Positions 43,484-52,819 of a stretch of DNA of 64,000 bases are shown piece by piece. The stretch lies in assembly GCA_041640815.1 (NCBI GenBank), contig JBEPZO010000005.1, positions 1-64,000 on the forward strand. Direction: 5' to 3'. The first letter of the stretch is position 1. Each line of letters starts with the position of its first letter. The position numbers and the translations under genes are program-made. The notes below the pieces were generated by a model, which was not told where the DNA came from, searched no databases, and saw nothing but the letters and a program-made list of their open reading frames with translations. The DNA comes from JANWZL01 sp041640815. Its GTDB lineage: Bacteria; Pseudomonadota; Gammaproteobacteria; Burkholderiales; Thiobacillaceae.

Positions 43484-43828
43484 CAAACACCTCCATTTTG
43501 AATTCCCCCTCCGTCGTACCTCAGTGCCAACACCATCCGGCCAATATTTTCAGACGGGCTTACATGGCGACAGGGTAGCGCAGTGCAGTAGTCTGCTAAA
43601 CCAGGCCAACCTTGATATTACACGCTCCAGATCTCTGGATAAACGTAAACTCAGTATATTACTGCGTTACGCACTGCAAACTTTAAAAGCGCTACGCTCA
43701 ATCTCACCTGCATCGATGTTGGCCATTGCCTATTACATTTTCATAATAGCTTGCGACGAGCTTAACGAATAGCGGGCTATCTATCCCGCTCATAGCTGGT
43801 TTCGTGCTTCAGTTGCTGGGGGTGGATA
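43484..43828 (-). other. Intergenic region inside the che cluster
   Basis: 345 AT-rich bases lie between cheW and the downstream receptor. AGCGGG at 43771-43776 and CCCGCT at 43785-43790 form a 6-bp stem about 40 bases after the cheW stop, a possible weak terminator or processing site. I could not identify a sigma-28 promoter or an open frame that looks coding. Confidence 0.4.
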
Positions 43829-44404
43829 TCATGATGGCCCTACTTTGTTGCTTTCATCATGTTCCTGCACAAGCGTATTTTCAGCAAGGCTTGTTAACAT
43901 GGCCATCTCATCAACCGACAAAACACGCTCGATATGCAGGATAATTACGAATTTACCAGCAACCTTGCCCATGCCAGCAATAAAGTCGGTGCGGATCTTA
44001 GCACCAAAGGAGGGCGGAGGCTCAATATCGCTGGCTGGGATCTCCAAAACCTCGGAGACCGCATCAACCATGATGCCGATATCGTGTTTGACGCCATCTT
44101 GACTCACCTCAATGATGACGATGCAAGTGCGGCGTTGTACCTCCGAGACCTTGCCGCTGAAACGGGCGGTTAAATCGATGACGGGTACCACAGCGCCACG
44201 GAGATTAATGACGCCGCGGATGAAAGCTGGCATCATGGGAATTTCGGTGAGATTGCCATACTCGATGATCTCCTTGACGTTGAGAATGCCCACTGCGTAC
44301 ATCTCGCCGCCAAGCAGAAAGGTGAGGTATTGGTGGCTCTCGCCACCTAGGTGATGTGCCACCGGCGTGACGGCGCTCTGTTGTACTTTGACTAAGTCGC
44401 CCAT
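43829..44404 (-). CDS. cheW: Chemotaxis adaptor protein
   Basis: A 191-residue CheW linking receptors to CheA. The SH3-like fold carries YLTFLLGGEMYAVGILNVKE, GVINLRGAVVPVIDLTARF and SEVLEIPASDIEPPPSFG. It extends past the usual 165 residues with a hydrophilic tail ending SNKVGPS. It begins 13 bases after the second receptor gene, within the same operon. Confidence 0.95.
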   Translation of the reverse strand: MGDLVKVQQSAVTPVAHHLGGESHQYLTFLLGGEMYAVGILNVKEIIEYGNLTEIPMMPAFIRGVINLRGAVVPVIDLTARFSGKVSEVQRRTCIVIIEVSQDGVKHDIGIMVDAVSEVLEIPASDIEPPPSFGAKIRTDFIAGMGKVAGKFVIILHIERVLSVDEMAMLTSLAENTLVQEHDESNKVGPS

Positions 44405-44417
44405 CGCTGTTCCCTCC

Positions 44418-46037
44418 TCAGAAACGAACGAAGTCTTGCTCGCTTACGTCTTGTTTACCGTGCGATCCCAAGGTAGAGGATGGGGTACTTAACGTCTTGG
44501 CTGGCGAAGTTTTTCGCTTGGCAGCACTTCCTTGCTGGCCGTGGTCAAGACGGAAAAAGCCCATCAGCTCGCGAAGTTGTTGCGCTTGCCCGCTCATCTC
44601 TTCAGCTGTGGCGGCCAGCTCTTCAGAAGCGGAGGCGTTTTGCTGTGTAGCCTTGTTCAGTTGACTCATGGCATTGTTAATCTGCCCAACGCCTTGGCTT
44701 TGTTCCTGGCTAGCGGCAGCGATCTCTTGCACTAGATCAGAGGTCTTTTTGATGGAGGGGACCATCTCGTTGAGCAGCTCACCAGCCCTCTCAGCCAATT
44801 TGACTGAGGAGGTGGCCAATTGGCTGATCTCCTGGGCAGCGATCTGCGAGCGCTCTGCTAACTTACGTACCTCGGCGGCTACGACCGCGAAGCCTTTACC
44901 GTGCTCCCCTGCACGCGCCGCCTCGATCGCCGCATTAAGGGCGAGTAGATTGGTTTGATAGGCGATGTCATCGACGATTCCGATCTTGTCAGCGATCTGC
45001 TTCATGGCTTCAACCGTTTCTTTGACCGCCTGACCACCTTCTTGTGCCTGACGTGCAGCCGTGGTGGCCATATTGTCGGTGACTTTCGCGTTTTCGCTGT
45101 TTTGATTGATGCTCGCTGTCATCTGCTCCATCGAGGCGGTGGTTTGCTCAACTGAAGCAGCCTGCTCGGAGGATGATTGCGATAGGGACTGTGCGGTGGC
45201 CGAAACCTGTGCGGCGGCATTGTTGAGGGCATCCGAGGCGATGCTGACCTCGTTGATGATGTGGCTAAGTTTTTCGATCATCGCCTGCATGGCGCTCATT
45301 AACGTGCCGACTTCGTCTTTGGAAGTTGCAGCGATCTTCACCGTTAGGTTGCCGCTAGCAAGCTCACTGGCGGCCTGTGCGGCAATGGCGAGAGGCCGGG
45401 TAATGCTGCGCGTAATTAAATAGGCGATGATCATGGAAAGTAACAATGCCGCAATACTAAGGGTGACGATAAGGCGTGTAGCCTGCTGCGCGTCCTCCCC
45501 GGCTTGCGTGCCTTGTTCTTTCACCAGTTGATTCTGGTAGTCAATGAGTTTGGTCACCGCGTCGAGGTATTCGTTTTGGGTTTTTCGCAGTTCCGTCTGC
45601 ATCAAAACAACGATCTCTTCGCGTCGGTTTTCGGATAATAGATTCAAGAATTTATCTTGCGCAGAGACATAAGCCTGCCGTGCAGCTTTCACTTCGGCTA
45701 GGAGTTCCTTGCCTCTATCGCTATGGATACTCTGCTCTAGTCTTTCGATGTTTTCGGTGATCTTTTTCCTTTCTGGGGGTATGGCCTCCAAGGATCTTCT
45801 TTGCTCGTCACCGCTATAGATATAGGCGTTACGCAGATGACGGGCGATGGCATTGATCGAATCGATAATATTATTGGCATAGATGGTTTTGGGAAATTTG
45901 TCTTCAACCAAGTCCTTGATGTCGCGGTTCAGGCTTGAAATGTTGAGATAGCTGACGATGGCGATAGCCACGAGCAGGAGCATAACTAGCGCAAAACCAG
46001 CCCCAAGGCGGATACCTATCTTCAGATTATTTAGCAT
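44418..46037 (-). CDS. Methyl-accepting chemotaxis protein (second of three)
   Basis: A 539-residue receptor with TM1 near 10-30, a periplasmic four-helix-bundle domain to about 188, TM2 near 190-210, HAMP near 212-265 and a full signalling domain (DIAYQTNLLALNAAIEAARAG at the tip). A flexible tail of about 40 residues ends EQDFVRF, which may be a docking tail. It is closely similar to the first receptor in the signalling half and different in the sensing half, as expected of paralogues. Confidence 0.94.
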   Translation of the reverse strand: MLNNLKIGIRLGAGFALVMLLLVAIAIVSYLNISSLNRDIKDLVEDKFPKTIYANNIIDSINAIARHLRNAYIYSGDEQRRSLEAIPPERKKITENIERLEQSIHSDRGKELLAEVKAARQAYVSAQDKFLNLLSENRREEIVVLMQTELRKTQNEYLDAVTKLIDYQNQLVKEQGTQAGEDAQQATRLIVTLSIAALLLSMIIAYLITRSITRPLAIAAQAASELASGNLTVKIAATSKDEVGTLMSAMQAMIEKLSHIINEVSIASDALNNAAAQVSATAQSLSQSSSEQAASVEQTTASMEQMTASINQNSENAKVTDNMATTAARQAQEGGQAVKETVEAMKQIADKIGIVDDIAYQTNLLALNAAIEAARAGEHGKGFAVVAAEVRKLAERSQIAAQEISQLATSSVKLAERAGELLNEMVPSIKKTSDLVQEIAAASQEQSQGVGQINNAMSQLNKATQQNASASEELAATAEEMSGQAQQLRELMGFFRLDHGQQGSAAKRKTSPAKTLSTPSSTLGSHGKQDVSEQDFVRF

Positions 46038-46155
46038 GGTTGCCTCCTAAAATGCTGAAACAAAAAGTGCACTTGTATGATGAGCGGATAATATTTTGGG
46101 TATGGCATAACCGATGATATGCCACGTGATAACATACGTTTCCGGGAAGCATGTC

Positions 46156-48357
46156 TTATTGTGCTGAAGAAACCGTATGCAAGGGGGGCTGCGGGCGACG
46201 GCTATAGATTTGGGTATGCGCTTCGGTCTGGCTTGCTAGTTGGATCAAAGCTTGCACATCAAGGATAAGCGCTACCTCGCCACTGCCCAATATGGTCGAG
46301 CCGCCTATACCGCGCAGGTTTTTAAACAGGCTCCCCAGTGGCTTGATCACGGTCTGAAACTCGCCAAGCAAATGGTCGACGACGATACCGGCCTTAAGGC
46401 CACCGGCGGCCACAACGACCACATTCTCCCGCCGCGGCCGTGCACCACTTATGCCAAAGAACTCACGTAGGCGGATGAATGGCAAGACTTCGCCACGTAG
46501 ATTGAGCATGTGCTCTCGTGTGTCCGCTTCTTTAAGCTCTAGGCACTCAACGACGTTGTCCAGGGGGATGACATAAGTGGCCTTGCCCACAGCAGTGAGA
46601 AAGCCATCGATGATCGCCAAGGTAAGCGGCAAACGGATGATGAAACGCGTACCGACTCCAGCTTGAGTTTTGACCTCAATGCTGCCGCGCAGCGCTTGAA
46701 TGCTGCGCTTCACGACATCCATGCCTACACCGCGTCCCGAGAGATTGCTGATTTGTTCTGCCGTCGAGAAGCCGGGCTCGAAGATCAAGTTGATGAGTTC
46801 TTGCTCAGAGAGCAGTTGTCCTGGTTGGATAAGTCCGCGCTCGATCGCCTTGGCTTGGATTTTTTCCAGATTGAGTCCGCCCCCATCGTCGGCCACCTCA
46901 ATGACGATGCTACCGGAGTCGTGATAGGCGTTGAGCTCCACACGCCCCTTGCTGGGCTTGCCCAGAGCGGCGCGCACCTCGGCCGGTTCTATCCCATGGT
47001 CGATGGCGTTCCTAACCAGATGCACGAGTGGATCGCCGATCTTTTCCACGACGGACTTGTCGAGCTCCGTCTCAGCGCCGTTGATCACGAGCTCGATCTC
47101 CTTGCCAAGCTCTTTGGCAGTATCGCGTACGACACGGTTGAAACGGCTGAACGTTTCGCCAATTTGCACCATGCGTAACTGTAGCGCCGAGTCGCGTATA
47201 TTCTCTACGAGCCGCGAGAGCACGGAGGTGGCTTCGACGAGATGACTCTGTCCGCTTTTTTGTGCGAGCAAATTTGCACTTGCCCCAGCAATGACAAGCT
47301 CCCCGACGAGATCGATCAAGTGGTCAAGCTTGTCCGCTTGCACGCGGATAAGGCGCATCTCTGCAGCTTTCTTCTCAACGATCTGCTTCTGCTTGGCTGC
47401 AGCCGCTTCTACCAGCTCGGGTTGAAGTATTTTCCGTTCAACAAGGATCTCCCCCAGCTTGGGTGGAATCTTATCCGTCGCATCGGCGATTTTTATGGCA
47501 GCCTGCTGGCGCCGCAACCCTTGCTCAAGTTCCTCCTGAGTCAAGGCGCCAGACTTAACCAAGATTTCACCAATGCGCATTGGTTCCTCTGGTAACTTGT
47601 CAATGAGATCAATGTAGTCGCTTATCTTGCTATGTGGCGGCAGGATGTAGAGGTCGCACTCATCACGGCAGAAGGCAAACACGTTTTCGATCTGTTCCTT
47701 GCTGGCATTTGAACGCAGATTGATCTCGAACCCCAAATAACAACTTTCTGGATCCATCTCCTCTGCGGCAGGCATCGACTCCCATAGTGTGGTTAGATGT
47801 ACGATCTCACCTAGATTGAGCAGATAGCGCAAAAACGCTATAGGGTCCATACCCATTCGTAATACATCCCGTCCAAATCGGATCGAGATATGCCAGCAGT
47901 CTGAGAGGGCCGTATCCCCTCCAGCGCGCTCAACCACGGCTACTGGCATCGTCGGTGGTGCCGATTTCTCCTGATTCGAGAACGCTTTGAGTTGCTGCGT
48001 AAGCGCTGCGCCTGATTGAGCGAGCGCGCTGTCTTCTTCAAGCTGACCACGCTCAATGCGATCGAGCATGGCCGCGATGTGATCACAACCCTTGAGCAAG
48101 GCGGTGATGAGTTCACTTGTTAGGGCAATCTGATTATTTCTGAGTTGATCGAGAAGATTCTCGAGCAGGTGGGTAAACGATTCGACATGTTGCATTTCTA
48201 CTACGCCCGCAGCGCCTTTCAGGGTGTGCGCGGCGCGAAAGATAGCGTGGATTGTTTCTGGATCTTGTTGTCCACGCTCCAACCGCAATAAACCTTCTTC
48301 CATCGCTGCCAATTGCTCGCGCGCTTCCTGGGCGAAGACACTCACGAGTTCATCCAT
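46156..48357 (-). CDS. cheA: Chemotaxis histidine kinase
   Basis: A 733-residue CheA. P1 holds phosphoacceptor His44 (RAAHTLKGAAGVVEM). A P2-like domain covers about 150-240. The linker contains two similar segments near 258-285 (RIGEILVKSGALTQEELEQ) and 298-325 (KLGEILVERKILQPELVEA) resembling GspE/MshE N-terminal helical pairs. P3 dimerisation, the P4 kinase core (HLVRNAIDHGIEP, VADDGGGLN, GRGVGMDVVKR) and P5 follow. It phosphorylates CheY and CheB. GGAGGGT precedes the ATG. Confidence 0.96.
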   Translation of the reverse strand: MDELVSVFAQEAREQLAAMEEGLLRLERGQQDPETIHAIFRAAHTLKGAAGVVEMQHVESFTHLLENLLDQLRNNQIALTSELITALLKGCDHIAAMLDRIERGQLEEDSALAQSGAALTQQLKAFSNQEKSAPPTMPVAVVERAGGDTALSDCWHISIRFGRDVLRMGMDPIAFLRYLLNLGEIVHLTTLWESMPAAEEMDPESCYLGFEINLRSNASKEQIENVFAFCRDECDLYILPPHSKISDYIDLIDKLPEEPMRIGEILVKSGALTQEELEQGLRRQQAAIKIADATDKIPPKLGEILVERKILQPELVEAAAAKQKQIVEKKAAEMRLIRVQADKLDHLIDLVGELVIAGASANLLAQKSGQSHLVEATSVLSRLVENIRDSALQLRMVQIGETFSRFNRVVRDTAKELGKEIELVINGAETELDKSVVEKIGDPLVHLVRNAIDHGIEPAEVRAALGKPSKGRVELNAYHDSGSIVIEVADDGGGLNLEKIQAKAIERGLIQPGQLLSEQELINLIFEPGFSTAEQISNLSGRGVGMDVVKRSIQALRGSIEVKTQAGVGTRFIIRLPLTLAIIDGFLTAVGKATYVIPLDNVVECLELKEADTREHMLNLRGEVLPFIRLREFFGISGARPRRENVVVVAAGGLKAGIVVDHLLGEFQTVIKPLGSLFKNLRGIGGSTILGSGEVALILDVQALIQLASQTEAHTQIYSRRPQPPLHTVSSAQ

Positions 48358-48522
48358 CTAACCCTCCGCTAGCAACCCTTTTAACATGATTGGGCAGGTA
48401 GGCACCCGTTAACTCTATCTGCGCTTCTTCAAGTGCTCTATTTAATTCAAAAGACCTCGAGATGAAATCACTGGTGCGTATTACAGGCATTAAAGTAACA
48501 GGTTGTAGGACAGCAGGCTGTT

Positions 48523-48873
48523 TCAATTACCTGTTGAAGCTGTCGTGTCAGCAGGGATCACCATCGGATCGCCAAAAAAGGCATCCATGTTGAAAAAGAC
48601 AATGACATCGCGTACGGGTTGGCTATAGGCGATGATGTGCAGCGTTTTGCCGGCAAGCTGGCTTTCGCGTTTGGCCAATACCAATAACTGAAAACCGGCT
48701 GTGTCCATCTCATTGACTTGTGCCAAGTCTAGTTCTAGCACGTTGGTGTTTTTCAAAGCATCGAGGAATGCACCCTTGATTGCATGCGCGTTGTAGACAT
48801 TCATCGGTCCATCGAGGGTGAGGCGTAGGGTGCCATCCGCTGTTGACGATGTTTGGATAGTGATCTCGCTCAT
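48523..48873 (-). CDS. STAS domain protein in the chemotaxis operon
   Basis: A 116-residue single STAS domain, as in anti-sigma-factor antagonists and MlaB. The usual phosphorylatable D-S/T-x-G site reads NEMDTAGFQLL, so Thr58 is the candidate. It lies between the third receptor and cheA. No anti-sigma kinase is in the window. Its location suggests work within the receptor/CheA array rather than in sigma control; this is an inference. Confidence 0.82.
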   Translation of the reverse strand: MSEITIQTSSTADGTLRLTLDGPMNVYNAHAIKGAFLDALKNTNVLELDLAQVNEMDTAGFQLLVLAKRESQLAGKTLHIIAYSQPVRDVIVFFNMDAFFGDPMVIPADTTASTGN

Positions 48874-48901
48874 CTGCCTGACCTACAAGGTAATCCACGC
48901 C

Positions 48902-50170
48902 TTAAAACAGTTCGACACGCGGGCCCATGTCTTCCTTGCTAGCTTGGTTGTCTAGGGCATTACGGTGCGTTTCGCGTTGCGAGGACATCACATAATTGTC
49001 ATAGATCTCATCGAGATGGCTGCTTAAGGGGCGCAGCTCGAAATTAGGATCGCTCAATGCGGCGAGCCGCTCGGCAAGCAGCGCGCAGTGCTCATCTAGC
49101 CGGTTGAGGGCCTGGATAACATGGTCGATCTGCTGACGGGTGACATCCTGGAACTGCACGCTGGCTAATGTGTCCACGAACATTTTCGCTAGAGCCTGAC
49201 TGGAAGTTTGTACCTCTGCGAGTACAGCGGTGTCGTGCTTGGCCATCTCTTGATAGTGGGTGCCGAGCTCACTGAGCTGCGTTGAGAATCGCTCAAGGGC
49301 CTCGCGTTCGGCCTGTATGTTGCTGTGGTCAAGCTTGTCTTTGAATTGCTGCTCGATGGCGGCTGTCACGGCCTCGATGCCCTGGTTGATTTGGCTTACC
49401 GCCTTCTCGGTCTCGGCAGAGAGCTTACGCACCTCGTCAGCCACCACTGCGAATCCTCGCCCTGCTTCCCCCGCACGGGCAGCCTCGATGGCGGCATTCA
49501 GGGCGAGTAGATTGGTCTGCCCAGAGATGCTCTTGATGAGATCGACCAGTTTGATGAGCGAGCGGGCTTCCTCGACGACGACAGTGATACGCTGGCGATC
49601 AGCTTCCGTGTCACGTACACGCTGGGCGATGTACTGATTCAAAAGCGCAATCAGCTCACGGTTCTGCTGTATACGCCCCTCAGCGGCCTCAAGGATCAGG
49701 GAGCTCTCCGTTGAGCTTGAGGCAACATAGCGATTGAGCCGGTTGACGACCTCATCAATCTTTTGTAGACGGGCGGTGATATCGAACGCGGCTTTCTCCG
49801 TTTCAGCTTGGATGGTGTTGAGCTGACCGCGCAGGACGTCGTTGAACCGCTTCACTTGTTTAAGTTCCTCGCTGACTTGCGTGGCTGCTGTAACACAATT
49901 CTCGTCGTGTTTCTCGATCTCGCGATCGTGCTTGCTTAACCCCAGCATCCAGTCGCGGAACATGGCCGCGGAGACGATGTGCTGCGCGAGGAAGGCTGTA
50001 ATTACGATGAGAAACACGCCGAGGGCGTCACCCAGCGGTGACTCGAGGCCAAGCCAAGGCAAAAACTGGTTGTGAAACCAGTCGTTGTAAAGATAGACAA
50101 CCAAACTCGCACCAAGGCCTACCGTGAGCGATACCAGGGCGGCCCGCCTGAGAAGCTTAAGGTATTCCAC
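48902..50170 (-). CDS. Atypical methyl-accepting chemotaxis protein (third of three)
   Basis: A 422-residue receptor-like protein from a GTG start. Two membrane segments lie close together (about 10-30 and 45-68), leaving only a short extracytoplasmic loop, so it likely senses in or near the membrane or the cytoplasm. A long coiled coil follows, with the signalling tip SGQTNLLALNAAIEAARAG. Downstream helices include VQFQDVTRQQIDHVIQALN, typical of this subclass. The tail ends GPRVELF, like the end of CheD. It lies 4 bp after cheY. Confidence 0.88.
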   Translation of the reverse strand: MEYLKLLRRAALVSLTVGLGASLVVYLYNDWFHNQFLPWLGLESPLGDALGVFLIVITAFLAQHIVSAAMFRDWMLGLSKHDREIEKHDENCVTAATQVSEELKQVKRFNDVLRGQLNTIQAETEKAAFDITARLQKIDEVVNRLNRYVASSSTESSLILEAAEGRIQQNRELIALLNQYIAQRVRDTEADRQRITVVVEEARSLIKLVDLIKSISGQTNLLALNAAIEAARAGEAGRGFAVVADEVRKLSAETEKAVSQINQGIEAVTAAIEQQFKDKLDHSNIQAEREALERFSTQLSELGTHYQEMAKHDTAVLAEVQTSSQALAKMFVDTLASVQFQDVTRQQIDHVIQALNRLDEHCALLAERLAALSDPNFELRPLSSHLDEIYDNYVMSSQRETHRNALDNQASKEDMGPRVELF

Positions 50171-50174
50171 TGTC

Positions 50175-50540
50175 CTACCTCATGACCAGTTTGATCGTAT
50201 TGAGCAAGTCATCTGCAGTCGCTGGCTTGACCAGCCAGCCGGAAGCGCCCGCTGCCTTCGCCTCAGCCCGCTTGGTTTGCTGCGATTCGGTTGTGAGAAA
50301 GAGTATCGGCATGAACTTATACTGTGGGAGTTTACGCACCTCCTTGATGAAGGTTATCCCATCCATGCCCGGCATGTTCAGATCGGTTATCAAAAGGTCG
50401 ATCTTGCAGCCGCTTTTGAGTTTGGCTAGTCCTTCCTCCGCGCTGGAAGCTTTCTCAACCCCGTAGCCGGCCTTTGCGAGTATGTTTGAAATGGAGAGGA
50501 GTACAGTCGCCGAATCATCGACCAACATGATCGTTTTCAC
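50175..50540 (-). CDS. cheY: CheY-type response regulator
   Basis: A 121-residue stand-alone receiver domain. The acidic pair is Asp8/Asp9 (MLVDDSAT), the phosphoacceptor Asp53 (ITDLNMPGMDG), the switch residue Thr in FLTTES, and Lys in WLVKPAT. When phosphorylated by CheA it would bind the flagellar motor switch or a sink. GTG start. It is the first gene of the che operon. No CheZ or CheC phosphatase is in the window. Confidence 0.93.
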   Translation of the reverse strand: MKTIMLVDDSATVLLSISNILAKAGYGVEKASSAEEGLAKLKSGCKIDLLITDLNMPGMDGITFIKEVRKLPQYKFMPILFLTTESQQTKRAEAKAAGASGWLVKPATADDLLNTIKLVMR

Positions 50541-51086
50541 TGGCTCACCTCTTTCAACATAGATTTAACTAGCCTGCTTGCTCAGTTTAGACCCAAAGCA
50601 TGACAACTGTCCTGATCGCAGCGATAGGATGGCTTTGCTGATGTAATTCTTCAGCGTCAGTCATGTGTCGGCTAAACACCCATGCAGAGTCAGGTCGATG
50701 TACGCGCCGTTTGGAATAACCAGCTTATCATCATTCCCAGATATGCACGAGACCAGAGGCGATGGAACGCACGGAGCTCTCCATCAAAGTGTGCGGGTGG
50801 GGTGTCTGAGATAGGCCGGGGTGAGCCTTCCGAGTTTTTGTGTGACCGGCTGTTGCATGTCTGCGAAGACGCGCGATGCGCCAGACGGTGCAAGTACTCG
50901 ACCTGCTGGATCCTTTTTTGACCTCTCCGCCAGTTGTTCGAGCCTCATCCGCGACCGGCTCTCGGTTGCTTGTAGCATTCGCCTTGCGTCCCAGGGTTAG
51001 TCAACGATGACAATTTGCGATCCTGCTTGACCTTGCGTGGTCAGAAGCGTTAGTGTTTTTGTTTTTCTGCATCAAGCCAGCTTAAC
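50541..51086 (+). other. Long intergenic region between cheY and ilvB
   Basis: 546 bases that should hold the che promoter (leftward) and the ilv promoter (rightward). Several short frames exist, but none has a good start site or resembles a known family. No sigma-28 consensus, T-box or clear leader peptide was recognised. The segment marks the edge between the AT-richer che block and the GC-rich ilv block and may contain decayed DNA. Confidence 0.4.
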
Positions 51087-52796
51087 ATGTCTGAGCTATC
51101 CATCACCGGGGCCGAGATCGTCGTACGCTGTCTGCAGGCGGAAGGCGTGCAGTTTGTCTTCGGCTATCCGGGCGGGGCGGTACTCAATATATACGATGAG
51201 ATCTACAAGCAAGACCGCTTCCGGCACATCCTGGTCAGGCATGAACAGGCTGCAGTGCATGCGGCCGATGCCTATGCGCGCGCGACGGGCAGGGTGGGGG
51301 TGGCCCTGGTCACTTCCGGTCCCGGGGCGACCAATGCGATCACCGGCATTGCCACCGCCTACATGGATTCCATCCCCCTGGTGGTGCTGACTGGACAAGT
51401 GCCGACGGCAGCCATCGGCATGGATGCCTTCCAAGAGGTGGACACGGTCGGCATCAGCCGTCCTTGCGTCAAACACAACTTCTTGGTCAAGGACGTGCGC
51501 GATCTCGCCGTCACGATCAAAAAGGCCTTTTACATCGCCTCCACAGGAAGACCCGGGCCGGTGGTGGTCGATATCCCCAAGGACGTCACCCAAAATAGCT
51601 GCCCCTTCCATTACCCGTCCGAGATCCGCATGCGCTCTTACAATCCGACCTTCAAGGGGCACGCGGGTCAGATCAAACGCGCTGTGCAATTGCTGCTCGA
51701 GGCCAAGCGCCCGATGATCTACACCGGCGGTGGCGTCATCTTGGGGGACGCCTCGGCGCAAGTGACCGAATTGACGCGCTTGCTCGGCTTCCCCATCACG
51801 AGTACTCTGATGGGGCTCGGGGGGTATCCAGCGCCAGATCCCCTCTTTCTTGGCATGCTAGGCATGCACGGCACCTTCGAGGCGAACATGGCGATGCAGC
51901 ATTGCGATGTGCTGCTTGCCGTCGGCGCCCGCTTCGATGACCGCGTCATCGGTAACCCCAAGCACTTCGCCAAGGAGGCCAGGCGCATCATCCACATCGA
52001 CGTCGACCCCTCATCGATCTCGAAGCGGGTCAAGGTAGATGTGCCCATCGTTGGCGATGTGGCACAGGTGCTCGATGAGATCATCCGGCTGCTTAAGGCA
52101 GGTGGCGAGCGACCAGACCAGGCGGCCTTGAGGGCTTGGTGGGCGCAGATCGAGTTGTGGCGCTCCCAGGATTGTCTCAAGTACGACCGTTCGTCGGAGG
52201 TGATCAAACCGCAATTCGTGATCGAAAAGCTCTACGAGGTCACCGGCGGCGACGCCTTCATCACTTCCGACGTCGGCCAGCACCAGATGTGGGCGGCGCA
52301 GTATTATCATTTCGCCAAGCCTCGCCGTTGGATCAATTCCGGCGGGCTGGGCACCATGGGGGTGGGGCTACCCTACGCCATGGGGGTGCAGCTCGCCTTC
52401 CCGGATGCCATGGTGGCCTGCGTGACCGGCGAAGGCAGCATCCAGATGAACATCCAAGAGCTCTCCACCTGTCAGCAAGAGCGCTTGCCGATCAAGATCA
52501 TCCTGCTCAACAACCGCTATCTCGGCATGGTGCGCCAGTGGCAGGAGTTCTTCTATGAGGAGCGCTATGCCGAATCCTACATCGACGCCTTGCCGGATTT
52601 CGTCAAGCTGGCCGAGGCCTACGGTCATGTCGGCATGACCATCGACAAGCCGCAGGATGTGGAGCCGGCGCTGCGCGAGGCCTTCGGCAAGTACAAAGAC
52701 CGGCTGGTGTTCCTCAACTTCATCACCGACCCGCGCGAGAATGTCTATCCGATGATCCCCGCCGGCAAAGGGTTGTCGGAGATGATCCTGGTCTAA
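51087..52796 (+). CDS. ilvB: Acetolactate synthase, catalytic subunit
   Basis: A 569-residue ThDP enzyme making acetolactate or acetohydroxybutyrate, the first common step of Val, Leu and Ile synthesis. Motifs: FGYPGGAVLNIYDE, the conserved Glu in VRHEQAAVHAADAY, TSGPGATNAITGIATAYMDS, and the ThDP/Mg loop, which reads VTGEGSIQMNIQEL (GEG in place of the common GDG). ilvN follows after 23 bp. The ATG at 51087 gives the family start (ELSITGAEIVVRCL). Confidence 0.97.
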   Translation: MSELSITGAEIVVRCLQAEGVQFVFGYPGGAVLNIYDEIYKQDRFRHILVRHEQAAVHAADAYARATGRVGVALVTSGPGATNAITGIATAYMDSIPLVVLTGQVPTAAIGMDAFQEVDTVGISRPCVKHNFLVKDVRDLAVTIKKAFYIASTGRPGPVVVDIPKDVTQNSCPFHYPSEIRMRSYNPTFKGHAGQIKRAVQLLLEAKRPMIYTGGGVILGDASAQVTELTRLLGFPITSTLMGLGGYPAPDPLFLGMLGMHGTFEANMAMQHCDVLLAVGARFDDRVIGNPKHFAKEARRIIHIDVDPSSISKRVKVDVPIVGDVAQVLDEIIRLLKAGGERPDQAALRAWWAQIELWRSQDCLKYDRSSEVIKPQFVIEKLYEVTGGDAFITSDVGQHQMWAAQYYHFAKPRRWINSGGLGTMGVGLPYAMGVQLAFPDAMVACVTGEGSIQMNIQELSTCQQERLPIKIILLNNRYLGMVRQWQEFFYEERYAESYIDALPDFVKLAEAYGHVGMTIDKPQDVEPALREAFGKYKDRLVFLNFITDPRENVYPMIPAGKGLSEMILV

Positions 52797-52819
52797 TCCC
52801 ACCGCAGATCGGACACAGC

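Noticed and set aside
50541..50640. Sigma-28 (FliA) promoter before cheY
   Set aside because: No TAAA-N15-GCCGATAA-like match was found on the minus strand.
51037..51110. Valine-rich short frame before ilvB as an ilv leader peptide
   Set aside because: It runs past the ilvB start without a stop, begins with GTG, has no convincing ribosome binding site, and shows no terminator structure.
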